The notes: generated from the letters alone by a model not told the origin. 7,915 nucleotides of DNA from Leptolyngbya sp. SIO4C1 (GCA_010671975.1 JAAHIA010000230.1:1-7915); one strand, 5' to 3'; counted from the stretch's first letter, positions 1 through 5,880 are shown. Program-made: numbers and translations.

Positions 1-1
1 T

Positions 2-571
2 GCTACCATCTACTTTGGCTCGCCTGAGTCAGCGCGACAGATTCAAGAAGTTAGCGAAGCCTTTGCCCGCGCGCACGAACTGGGGATGGCAACAATTTTG
101 TGGTGCTATCTACGCAACAGCGTTTTCAAGCAAGATCAAGACTATCACGTTGCAGCCGACCTCACCGGCCAGGCGAATCATTTGGGCGTCACGATTGAGG
201 CCGATATCATCAAGCAAAAGCTGCCGCTCAACAACAGCGGCTACAAGGCCGTTGCTCAGGCTACGGGAGATAAGTATGGCAAGACTGACGATCTGGTCTA
301 CACGGAGCTTACCACCGATCATCCCATTGACCTGACCCGCTATCAGGTGCTTAACTGCTACGCTGGACGAGCCGGATTGATTAACTCAGGTGGTGCTTCG
401 GGTAAGAATGACTTTGCGGAAGCTATTCGTACGGCAGTGATTAACAAGCGCGCTGGCGGCTGCGGTCTGATTTCTGGCCGTAAAACCTTTCAGCGCGACT
501 TCAAAGAAGGCGTTAAGCTATTCCATCTGATTCAAGATGTTTATCTGTCAGACGAGGTGACGATTGCCTAG
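2..571 (+). CDS. fbaB: Class I fructose-bisphosphate aldolase (FbaB/DhnA type), 5'-truncated
   Basis: The last 189 codons of a class I (Schiff-base) fructose-1,6-bisphosphate aldolase, which cleaves fructose 1,6-bisphosphate to dihydroxyacetone phosphate and glyceraldehyde 3-phosphate in the cytoplasm (glycolysis, gluconeogenesis, Calvin cycle). The frame is open to the left edge, so the true start lies outside; FbaB proteins are about 350 residues, so roughly half is present. Recognised by close resemblance from memory to E. coli FbaB, through the segments ATIYFGSPESARQIQ, HVAADLTGQANHL, NCYAGRAGLINSGG, INKRAGG and the ending QDVYLSDEVTIA. The Schiff-base lysine should be the first lysine of ADIIKQK (codon 212-214). 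No internal stop or frameshift. The downstream gene is convergent, with 69 nt between. Cyanobacteria commonly also have a class II aldolase, so this may be the secondary isozyme (family knowledge). Confidence 0.95.
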   Translation, partial: ATIYFGSPESARQIQEVSEAFARAHELGMATILWCYLRNSVFKQDQDYHVAADLTGQANHLGVTIEADIIKQKLPLNNSGYKAVAQATGDKYGKTDDLVYTELTTDHPIDLTRYQVLNCYAGRAGLINSGGASGKNDFAEAIRTAVINKRAGGCGLISGRKTFQRDFKEGVKLFHLIQDVYLSDEVTIA

Positions 572-640
572 CCGATCGGAATTGAACATTTGCTTCTCTT
601 CCTGACTGCGAGTGCACAGGACCTGCTAATGGCTGATAAG

Positions 641-2254
641 CTACAGCGCGATTCGCCAAAGAGAATCATAGACGGGCTCGAGCTTCGCGTCGTACTTCTC
701 AGCTAGCGCAATTTGCAGCTCAGCTTGCGATTCAATGTGCGAGTCGACAGGAATATAGATAAAGATATCCTGGTGTCGAGCTCTTGCAATCTCAGCCGGG
801 ATTTTTCGATCGACCACTCGCACGTCGACATCCGCTTCGACAAAGTGCAGCAAGCTCTGTAGGGTTACCAGATTCTTCGTGATCCCAGTTGTAGTGTCTA
901 GGATGATCAAGGGCTCGTCCTGACGGTTAATTAGCTTTGCGATCGCCGGCGTATCTTCGTTAATATCCGGTAGCTGATTCCACCAGACCGGCGTATTCAG
1001 ACGCAGCACGCAGGACAAAATTCCAATAGACAGCAGCGTTGCCCCTATCCCTCGAGACAGTCGCCTCCCGTGGCCGAACTGAGAAGTTTGAAGCTGGACT
1101 AAAAAGTAAGCTACGGTTAAATGCAGGCCAAGCGTGACTGGCAGCATCAGCCGAGTTGTGGCCATCTGCTTACCCAATATGAGATAGCTCAAGAGAATAG
1201 CGGTGCCGGTAGTGCCGGTCAGCGTGACTAGCCAAAACCAAATCCTAAAAGTAGTTTGACGAATCAGAGCATAGAAAGCCGCTAGGCTGACGCCGAGCCC
1301 GAACAAGATGAAAGGTGCCGCTAGCAGCTTGATATAAGCAGGGGCTGCTGGCCCAGCCCCAAAGTCTACAAACGTACGACTGAGGACACCCAACAGGCGA
1401 ATAGAAAACTGAGTCAGACTAGAAGATTCATCCATCCAGCTGACGCCGCTGGGATCGGTCGCGCGAGCTAGTATAACCGCTATCCAAGGGCTGTAGGCAA
1501 CCAAAGCCAAGACCGATGCCAGCAAATAGCTGCGAAGCCTGTGAGTCAGCTTAAACCCTTCTACAAACAGGATGTGTAGCCCGTGCCCCAGAGCAATTAG
1601 TGTGAAAAAAAGATGGGTGTATAGTCCCAACGCCAGTGAGAGACTATACAGGCCCCAGCGGCCTTGTCCCCCCAGCCGCAGTGCGCGTAGTAGCACTGCG
1701 CTAGAGACGAGAGTCAAAAGCATCCAAAGAGAATACTGGCGGGCTTCTTGAGCGTATATCACCTGCACTGGAGAAACCGCTATCAAAGCCATCGCTACCC
1801 AGCCAACCGCCGGTGATCTAAACAGCTCGCGGCATAGCCAAAAAGCAGCTGGTAGAATCAAAATGCTGAACAAGGCCGATAAACTTCGCAGCGACGTCAG
1901 GGAAGGACCCCATAGCTTAACCCAGAGCCGCAGCAGAACAAAATATAGTGGCGGATGCTGAAAGTCTTCTGTAGCCAGACTATTAACAGTGTCGCTTAGC
2001 GTTTTTTCAGCGTTGGGATACTGGTATTTTTGCAGCTGCTGGCCTTCAAACTTAGGGCCATCTACCGTATTGTCAACCATCTCTTCAAAGGTGAATCCAG
2101 AGATGCGCAGCGAAGTGGCCACTTCATCTATCCAGTAAACTTTCTGGTCGAGATGCGCAAATCTGAAAAAGATGCCTAAGCAAAGAATGACGACTAGTAA
2201 AAACCGGGAGCGTTGCAAAAGCTGGTTTCGAGCCAAATTCAGTGGAAGATTCAT
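641..2254 (-). CDS. GT39/PMT-like multi-spanning membrane glycosyltransferase
   Basis: 537-residue integral membrane protein of the GT39/ArnT (GT-C) type, expected to move a sugar from a polyprenyl-phosphate donor to a lipid, glycan or protein on the outer face of the plasma membrane; acceptor and sugar unknown. Seen: first membrane span at about residues 18-33, then a loop with the acidic pair D43-E44 (YWIDEVATS), where GT-C enzymes carry their catalytic Asp; EDFQHPPLYF at 96-105 and SPVQVIYAQEARQYS at 161-175, both typical of bacterial GT39 proteins; about 8-10 further hydrophobic spans to about residue 420; a soluble C-terminal domain from about 430. The start is supported by GGAG on the minus strand (2263-2266), 8 nt before ATG, and by a promoter-like sequence just upstream. 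It stands alone, convergent with the aldolase gene. Family call firm, substrate not inferable. Confidence 0.87.
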   Translation of the reverse strand: MNLPLNLARNQLLQRSRFLLVVILCLGIFFRFAHLDQKVYWIDEVATSLRISGFTFEEMVDNTVDGPKFEGQQLQKYQYPNAEKTLSDTVNSLATEDFQHPPLYFVLLRLWVKLWGPSLTSLRSLSALFSILILPAAFWLCRELFRSPAVGWVAMALIAVSPVQVIYAQEARQYSLWMLLTLVSSAVLLRALRLGGQGRWGLYSLSLALGLYTHLFFTLIALGHGLHILFVEGFKLTHRLRSYLLASVLALVAYSPWIAVILARATDPSGVSWMDESSSLTQFSIRLLGVLSRTFVDFGAGPAAPAYIKLLAAPFILFGLGVSLAAFYALIRQTTFRIWFWLVTLTGTTGTAILLSYLILGKQMATTRLMLPVTLGLHLTVAYFLVQLQTSQFGHGRRLSRGIGATLLSIGILSCVLRLNTPVWWNQLPDINEDTPAIAKLINRQDEPLIILDTTTGITKNLVTLQSLLHFVEADVDVRVVDRKIPAEIARARHQDIFIYIPVDSHIESQAELQIALAEKYDAKLEPVYDSLWRIAL

Positions 2255-2277
2255 AGAACTGACTCCGTAAGCGCTTT

Positions 2278-2297
2278 ACAGTTATATACAGTTGTAT
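2278..2297. repeat. Two 10-nt tandem repeats over the GT39-gene -10 region
   Basis: ACAGTTATAT (2278-2287) is followed directly by ACAGTTGTAT (2288-2297), 9 of 10 identical. The period is one helical turn, as in direct-repeat operators, and it overlaps the predicted -10 box. Regulator unknown; it could also be chance in AT-rich DNA. Confidence 0.5.
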
Positions 2298-2309
2298 GAA
2301 GTTTTTGAC
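2281..2309 (-). promoter_or_regulatory. Candidate sigma-70-type promoter of the GT39-like gene
   Basis: On the minus strand a -10 hexamer TATAAC (2281-2286; 5 of 6 to consensus) is preceded, after 17 nt, by a weak -35 GTCAAA (2304-2309; 3 of 6). Transcription would begin about 20 nt before the ATG at 2254, giving a short leader that contains the GGAG ribosome site. The -35 is poor, so an activator may be needed. The -10 overlaps a 10-nt tandem repeat. Confidence 0.4.
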
Positions 2310-2452
2310 CTTAGGGATTGACTGAAAGTTCCAAAGAATGCATTTATCTATCGAAAGGATGACTGGGCCGCTCGTCTGCTGAGGAAGCCAGCGTCTGCAG
2401 ACGATTGAAATATAGCGGTTCCCGGTTGAGATGAATATATTTCGATGACCAA

Positions 2453-2477
2453 GGGGGAAGGGTGAAAGGGGAAGGGG
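2453..2477 (+). other. Potential G-quadruplex motif
   Basis: Four G-runs of 5, 3, 4 and 4 with loops AA, TGAAA and AA fit the standard G3+N1-7 quadruplex pattern on the plus strand. It lies about 200 nt upstream of the GT39-like gene start, inside a GA-rich stretch that resembles low-complexity purine repeats found between cyanobacterial genes (family knowledge). Folding and function are untested. Confidence 0.6.
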
Positions 2478-2544
2478 TCAAGGAAGATGTGATGAATGCG
2501 ATTGAAAACCGCGTATACTTAGCGGTGAGAATCGCAAGCACCTG

Positions 2545-2577
2545 AAAAATTCGTCTGAGAATCTACCTCACAGACGA
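2545..2577 (-). terminator. Putative Rho-independent terminator (minus strand)
   Basis: Read on the minus strand, the arm TCGTCTG (2577-2571) pairs with CAGACGA (2557-2551). After one T:T mismatch, GAG pairs with TTC (one G-U), closing a 5-nt loop. The stem is followed directly by A and then five Ts (2549-2545). The plus-strand reading has no T-run. The nearest minus-strand reading frame upstream ends at 2905, about 330 nt away, so it may end a long 3' UTR of the small-protein genes or an unannotated RNA. Confidence 0.5.
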
Positions 2578-2641
2578 CATTAAATCGTATTTAGCGTGGC
2601 CTAAGGGATTTGCTCGAAAATGAAATATCTGCAGAGCGAAT

Positions 2642-2688
2642 TTTGACTCCGCTCAACTCTCAAAACTGGTAGGTTGAGCGAAGTCGAA
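2642..2688. repeat. REP-like interspersed palindrome
   Basis: Imperfect inverted repeat: GACTCCGCTCAAC (2645-2657) pairs with GTTGAGCGAAGTC (2673-2685) with one mismatch, and TTT/GAA extend the stem through a wobble pair; the loop is 15 nt (2658-2672). From memory, the arm with core TTCGACTTCGCTCAACC recurs in many copies between genes of cyanobacteria and other bacteria, so this is probably one copy of a dispersed palindromic element. A single copy in this window cannot prove dispersal. Confidence 0.6.
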
Positions 2689-2864
2689 ACCAGGTTGATG
2701 GGGTACATTGTTTAGCTGCAGCTTCCTAACGGCAAGCACACTACCTTAGCAGGCTTAATGCCATGAGGAATCAATGCGAAGAGACGCGAGAACTACTCGC
2801 TGATCAAATTCCCGCATCTTTCTCCACAGCTTTGCCTCACTGCAATTTGCAGCTCGACTTTAAG

Positions 2865-2891
2865 GCTCAACCTTGAAGCTCAACCTTGAGC
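2865..2891. repeat. 12-nt tandem repeat forming a small hairpin
   Basis: GCTCAACCTTGA occurs at 2865-2876 and 2878-2889, period 13. The second copy extends into a perfect palindrome, GCTCAA-CC-TTGAGC (2878-2891). It starts about 14 nt beyond the stop of the 62-codon ORF, in the position of a terminator for it, but no T-run follows on either strand. Confidence 0.55.
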
Positions 2892-2904
2892 TCAGAGCAA
2901 TCGG

Positions 2905-3093
2905 CTATTTCCCTAACGCGCTCCACATGGCAGCCTGATGCGGCAGCGCAGTTGAAACGGGCGCGTCCTGGCTAGCCGGCTGAGCGAGATAAACCCGCGT
3001 TGCTGTATAGCCCACTACAAACATCGAAAATGCGGCTAGAGAAGCGGCTAGCACTCTATCGAGACTAGAGGTTTGAACCGTGCGCAGTTCCAT
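2905..3093 (-). CDS. Small hypothetical protein, predicted single-span membrane protein (62 aa)
   Basis: Not recognised. The 62-residue product has a short N-terminus (MELRTVQTSSLDR), one hydrophobic stretch at about residues 14-31 (VLAASLAAFSMFVVGYTA) followed by TR, then a polar Ala/Pro/Ser-rich tail ending WSALGK. That layout fits a small single-span or signal-anchored protein. Codon choice mixes GCC, CTG and GTT much like the neighbouring genes, and CTAG (common in genes here) occurs in it. A weak AGGG lies 9 nt before the ATG. It is followed, on the same strand, by a short hairpin repeat and lies 94 nt downstream of another small ORF (3188-3340). A chance ORF is possible; only conservation would settle it. 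Confidence 0.45.
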   Translation of the reverse strand: MELRTVQTSSLDRVLAASLAAFSMFVVGYTATRVYLAQPASQDAPVSTALPHQAAMWSALGK

Positions 3094-3146
3094 AAAGCTA
3101 AACCCTGAACAGTGACTTCACTGATCAGTATCTCACTCAACGTTTT

Positions 3147-3160
3147 GTAGTGATGACTAC
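3147..3160. promoter_or_regulatory. GTA-N8-TAC palindrome, possible NtcA-type site
   Basis: GTAGTGATGACTAC matches the consensus GTA-N8-TAC of the cyanobacterial nitrogen regulator NtcA, and the arms GTAGT/ACTAC extend the symmetry. It ends 53 nt before the ATG of the 62-codon ORF. No TAN3T -10 box lies at the usual 22-23 nt on either side, and one or two such matches are expected by chance in a window this size, so the assignment is weak. Confidence 0.25.
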
Positions 3161-3187
3161 GCTTTACGAAATTTATTCGAGTGCAAT

Positions 3188-3340
3188 TTATTTTTGTAAA
3201 GACTGGCTGACGATAAAGGGCTCAATCAGCTGCTCGGTCAACGACAGCGGTAAGTTTGCTTGGTGAGACACAACACCGTGGCCAATACCGGCTATCAGGC
3301 CGATTAGCGCCGGCCCTAGCAGCGATTTGAAGTTGTTCAT
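3188..3340 (-). CDS. Small hypothetical membrane-associated protein (50 aa)
   Basis: A 50-codon minus-strand frame, ATG at 3338-3340 to TAA at 3188-3190, short enough to be skipped by common length cut-offs. The product begins MNNFKSLLGPALIGLIAGIG, continues HGVVSHQANLPLSLTEQLIEP and ends VSQSLQK. It has a Gly/Leu/Ile-rich hydrophobic segment at about residues 7-25, an HGVVSH junction and an amphipathic C-terminal half. The pattern (glycine-spaced hydrophobic helix, LPLSLTEQL helix start) looks selected rather than random. No Shine-Dalgarno is seen (upstream CTAACCC), which is common in cyanobacteria. It lies between the metalloenzyme gene (123 nt upstream) and the 62-codon ORF, on the same strand. 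Function unknown; no family named with confidence. Confidence 0.5.
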   Translation of the reverse strand: MNNFKSLLGPALIGLIAGIGHGVVSHQANLPLSLTEQLIEPFIVSQSLQK

Positions 3341-3463
3341 GGGTTAGCCAATGGAAGTCCCTGCTATCATCACTGGCAGCTCTGGGTCGTTTCTGTAGCC
3401 TGGTTTACGAATGCGCTGGGTCAAACGCCTAACTATGTCAAAGATGCATCGAACCCATGCAGT

Positions 3464-4393
3464 TTATGAAAGTCTACAGTCGGCTGAGCGGGGCTGCAGC
3501 TGTAGACTTTCTAGCAGCTTGGGCGTAATGCCGGTTAAATCGGCTACTGCTGAGAATGCTGGAGCCTGTGGTCCTATGACTAGCAGCGGCACCGCATTGA
3601 GCGTATGGCGCTTGGTTGAGAGATCTTCCACATTGCCATGGTCGCTGGTGATGACTAGCGTTACCTCGGCTGAGAGATGTTCGACGGTGGCTTGAATTAG
3701 TCGGTCAATCCGACGCAGGCACTGCTGCGCCTGCTCAAGATTCTGGGCGTGACCAGCAAAGTCAGGCAGGTAGCATTCGAACAGCGTGAGGCTGTACTGC
3801 CGGCCTAAGTTAGCTAGCCTTACGCCAGCTGCTTGAGCGCTAATGGGCGGATGGGCAATGCCGCGCGAGGCAGCGAATTCTCCGGTGATGTCCCAAAAGA
3901 TAGCCGCTCCTTGCTCATATTCATACTGCATGCGAAAGGTCAGCCCGGCCGTCAGGTTGAGCAGCGTACCGACTGAGTAGCGCAGGCGGCGGTTAGCGAT
4001 CGCTTCAAAATAGGCGGGCGAATAGAGGTTTGCCAGCGTGGCCGTTCCTCCCTGATGTAGCACCTGCTTGAGCAGCCCGCTGGCTTCGATCAGGGGGCGC
4101 AGCGAGCCGTTAGCAAAGGCAGTCTGATGGCGGCCTAGATACTGCGGGGCGTTGCGGCCAGTGTAGATGGTAGTTTGTCCGGTGGCGCTCTGCGGCAGGC
4201 CAGGTACCTGCAAGGTGGCATCAATTGGCTTGAGCAGGCAGTGCCGGCTTTGGTGCTGTGCCTCAGCCAGTAGCGGCTGGCCAACTAGCTGCGTGACAAA
4301 CGGCATCGTATTGGTCTGGCTGAGCGGATTGTGCGCACCGGCGGTGCCTAGACCGACCCCATCTAAAAATAGCAGAACCGCGCTAGGCCGCAT
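3464..4393 (-). CDS. Alkaline-phosphatase-superfamily metalloenzyme (iPGM-like fold), unknown substrate
   Basis: 309-residue cytoplasmic-type protein of the phosphoglycerate-mutase-like/alkaline phosphatase superfamily. Every metal-ligand position of cofactor-independent phosphoglycerate mutase has a counterpart: D11 (FLDGVG), a nucleophile-position S69 (PQSATGQT), D211 and H215 (LPDFAGH), D251-H252 (SDHGN) and H263 (KRHTLNAVP). It should therefore bind two divalent metals and act on a phosphate or sulfate ester. It is far shorter than iPGM (about 510 residues) and lacks most of the inserted phosphoglycerate-binding domain, so mutase activity is not implied; related proteins are annotated only as metalloenzyme or phosphatase. 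The ATG lies 5 nt after the trmFO stop (TAA GCCAG ATG) with no Shine-Dalgarno, suggesting an operon and coupled translation. A 12-bp inverted repeat fills the last 15 codons. Confidence 0.85.
   Translation of the reverse strand: MRPSAVLLFLDGVGLGTAGAHNPLSQTNTMPFVTQLVGQPLLAEAQHQSRHCLLKPIDATLQVPGLPQSATGQTTIYTGRNAPQYLGRHQTAFANGSLRPLIEASGLLKQVLHQGGTATLANLYSPAYFEAIANRRLRYSVGTLLNLTAGLTFRMQYEYEQGAAIFWDITGEFAASRGIAHPPISAQAAGVRLANLGRQYSLTLFECYLPDFAGHAQNLEQAQQCLRRIDRLIQATVEHLSAEVTLVITSDHGNVEDLSTKRHTLNAVPLLVIGPQAPAFSAVADLTGITPKLLESLQLQPRSADCRLS
3468..3511 (-). repeat. Perfect 12-bp inverted repeat at the 3' end of the metalloenzyme gene
   Basis: GAAAGTCTACAG (3468-3479) is the exact reverse complement of CTGTAGACTTTC (3500-3511), with a 20-nt loop. 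The stem lies in the reading frame, encoding ESLQ on one arm and CRLS on the other, and the TAA (3464-3466) follows at once. On the transcript this is a strong terminal hairpin, but no T-run follows, so it may be a factor-dependent end or a 3' stability element instead of an intrinsic terminator. Confidence 0.7.
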
Positions 4394-4398
4394 CTGGC

Positions 4399-5784
4399 TT
4401 AAGCGCTGACTGCCAGCGCTGAGGTCAGTTCAAGCTGCTGAGCTGTAGCCCAGGTTTGCAAATCGGCCAGGGCGCGATCGCGATAGTGACCGTAGCGTTC
4501 TCGCTTGTTGCGAATGCGCTGCGGCAGGGCTGGCAAGATGCCAAAATTGGGTGGCATCGGCTGAAAGCTTTTAGCATCGGCGCTGCTGATAAAATCAAAC
4601 AGCGCACCCATCATAGTGGTGACAGGCAAAGTGAGCAGCGGCAGCCCTCTCGCTACCCGCGCCGCGTTCGTGCCCGCCAGCCAGCCGCCGGCCGCAGCAG
4701 CGGTATAGCCTTCGGTGCCGACTAGCTGACCAGCTGCGAGCAGCGTCGGTCGGGTTTTGAACTGCAGCCCAGCGCTGAGCAGCTCTGGTGAGTTGATAAA
4801 AGTATTGCGGTGCATCACGCCCATGCGCACAAACTCAGCCTTTTCCAAACCGGGAATCATTCGAAAAACGCGCTTTTGTTCGCCCCAGCGTAGATTAGTC
4901 TGAAAGCCAACCATATTCCACAGCTGCCCGGCTTTATCTTCTTGACGCAGCTGTACGACGGCGTAGGGCTTTTGACCCCGATTGGCCGGGTCGTCAAAGG
5001 CTCCTAGGCGCTTATCAAACAGGCCAACCGGCTTGAGCGGACCGTAGCGCATCGTGTCTTCACCGCGTCGCGCCATTTCTTCAATCGGCAGACAGGCTTC
5101 AAAAAATTTTGCCGTCTCGCGCTCAAAGTCTTTTAGTTCGGCCTGCTCCGCTGTGCAGAGCGCCTGCCAAAATTGTAGGTACTGTGCCTGGTTCATCGGG
5201 CAGTTGAGGTAAGCTGCTTCACCCCGGTCATAGCGCGAGGCCCTAAAGGCAGTCTCGTGGTCAATCGATTCGCCAATCACAATGGGGCTGGCCGCGTCAA
5301 AGAAGCTCATATAGGCCTGCCCCGTAAAGCGCTCTAAATCGGCCGCTAGCGCTTCGCTGGTGAGGGGCCCGGTGGTCAGCACCGTAATGCAGTCAGCGGG
5401 AATGCGCGGCACTTCCTCGCGGCGCAGCTCAATCAGCGGGTGGGTAGCCAGCGTTTCAGTCAGCGTCTGGCTGAAGACGGCGCGATCGACTGCCAGCGCC
5501 CCGCCGGCCGGTACCGCATGCTGGTTAGCGGTCTGAATGATGATTGAGCCTAGCTGACGCAGCTCCTCATGCAGCAGCCCCGAGGCGCGATCGCTCGCCT
5601 GCGCGCCAAAAGAGTTGCTGCAAACCAGCTCGGCTAAATGCTCAGAGTGGTGAGCCGGGCTAGTCTTGACCGGGCGCATTTCATGCAAAACGACGGGTAG
5701 GCCCGCCTGAGCGAGTTGCCAGGCAGCTTCGGTGCCGGCCAGGCCGCCGCCAACTACGTGAATTGAAGAGGGGGATGCAGTCAT
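4399..5784 (-). CDS. trmFO: Methylenetetrahydrofolate--tRNA-(uracil-5-)-methyltransferase TrmFO
   Basis: 461-residue folate- and FAD-dependent enzyme that makes 5-methyluridine at position 54 (T-loop) of tRNA, using 5,10-methylenetetrahydrofolate as methyl donor. Seen: N-terminal dinucleotide-binding motif VVGGGLAGTEAAW (residues 10-22), HEMRP (34-38), LVCSNSFGA with C55 (counterpart of B. subtilis C53), VPAGGALAVDR (91-101), SRYDRGEAAYLNCPM (183-197), FFEACLPIEEMARRGEDT with C231 (counterpart of the catalytic C226), MRYGPLKPVGL, and a C-terminal GTEGYTAAAAGGWLAG that caps the FAD site. Length is slightly above the usual 435-450, mainly through a C-terminal tail. The ATG gives the standard distance to the glycine-rich loop; no clear Shine-Dalgarno. 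First gene of a probable two-gene unit with the metalloenzyme, and divergent from pcm. Confidence 0.97.
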   Translation of the reverse strand: MTASPSSIHVVGGGLAGTEAAWQLAQAGLPVVLHEMRPVKTSPAHHSEHLAELVCSNSFGAQASDRASGLLHEELRQLGSIIIQTANQHAVPAGGALAVDRAVFSQTLTETLATHPLIELRREEVPRIPADCITVLTTGPLTSEALAADLERFTGQAYMSFFDAASPIVIGESIDHETAFRASRYDRGEAAYLNCPMNQAQYLQFWQALCTAEQAELKDFERETAKFFEACLPIEEMARRGEDTMRYGPLKPVGLFDKRLGAFDDPANRGQKPYAVVQLRQEDKAGQLWNMVGFQTNLRWGEQKRVFRMIPGLEKAEFVRMGVMHRNTFINSPELLSAGLQFKTRPTLLAAGQLVGTEGYTAAAAGGWLAGTNAARVARGLPLLTLPVTTMMGALFDFISSADAKSFQPMPPNFGILPALPQRIRNKRERYGHYRDRALADLQTWATAQQLELTSALAVSA

Positions 5785-5809
5785 ATTCTTTAGAATAGCG
5801 AGTTATGCA

Positions 5810-5880
5810 GCGCTTGCGGGGTGTCTGCTGCGCTGCCCAAGCGCGATTAAGCGGCTACGGCAAGCTCGCTGCCGCTGCTT
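5810..5880. other. Two adjacent hairpins in the trmFO-pcm divergent spacer
   Basis: Hairpin 1: GCGCTTG (5810-5816) with CAAGCGC (5838-5844), a perfect 7-bp stem with a 21-nt loop that can add G-C pairs. Hairpin 2: AAGCGG (5849-5854) with CTGCTT (5875-5880; one G-U on the plus strand), then CGGCA (5858-5862) with TGCCG (5870-5874) and a 7-nt loop. No T-run follows on either strand. They could be leader structure for either divergent gene, a small RNA, or palindromic repeat DNA. Confidence 0.45.

Larger units (their letters stand above)
2255..2904. other. 650-nt spacer without a convincing gene
   Basis: No open frame here looks coding. The longest, 65 codons on the minus strand (2344-2541), is made largely from a purine/pyrimidine-biased tract and has no ribosome site or protein-like pattern. 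CTAG, frequent in the flanking genes, is absent from about 2200 to 2960, consistent with non-coding DNA. From left to right the spacer holds the GT39-gene promoter, a G-rich tract (2453-2477), a minus-strand terminator-like hairpin (2545-2577), a REP-like palindrome (2642-2688) and a 12-nt repeat forming a hairpin (2865-2891). Confidence 0.6.

Noticed and set aside
15..335. Overlapping ORFs on both strands (15-335 +, 110-322 -)
   Set aside because: Shadows of the aldolase gene, whose frame is certain from family motifs.
600..621. Hairpin TCCTG...CAGGA between the convergent aldolase and glycosyltransferase genes
   Set aside because: Only a 5-bp stem plus a bulged 3-bp extension and no T-run on either strand; too weak to call a terminator.
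2344..2541. 65-codon minus-strand ORF
   Set aside because: Its Pro/Ser-rich middle is the reverse complement of the GA-rich quadruplex tract; it has no ribosome site or protein-like pattern, and it spans low-complexity spacer DNA.
3436..3441. Perfect -35 hexamer TTGACA (minus strand) upstream of the 50-codon ORF
   Set aside because: No acceptable -10 at 16-19 nt; a single hexamer is expected by chance.
2255..3463. tRNA, 6S, Yfr1 or other known small RNA gene in the long spacers
   Set aside because: No cloverleaf with anticodon and T-arm, and no ACTCCTCACAC core of Yfr1 was seen on either strand; an unknown small RNA remains possible.
3411..3695. 94-codon plus-strand ORF
   Set aside because: Mostly antisense to the metalloenzyme gene, whose motifs and complete catalytic set prove the minus-strand frame.
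4167..4725. Further open frames on both strands (4167-4409 +, 4425-4607 -, 4456-4725 +)
   Set aside because: Shadows of the metalloenzyme and trmFO frames in GC-rich DNA; their translations are rich in Arg, Cys and Ser without motifs.
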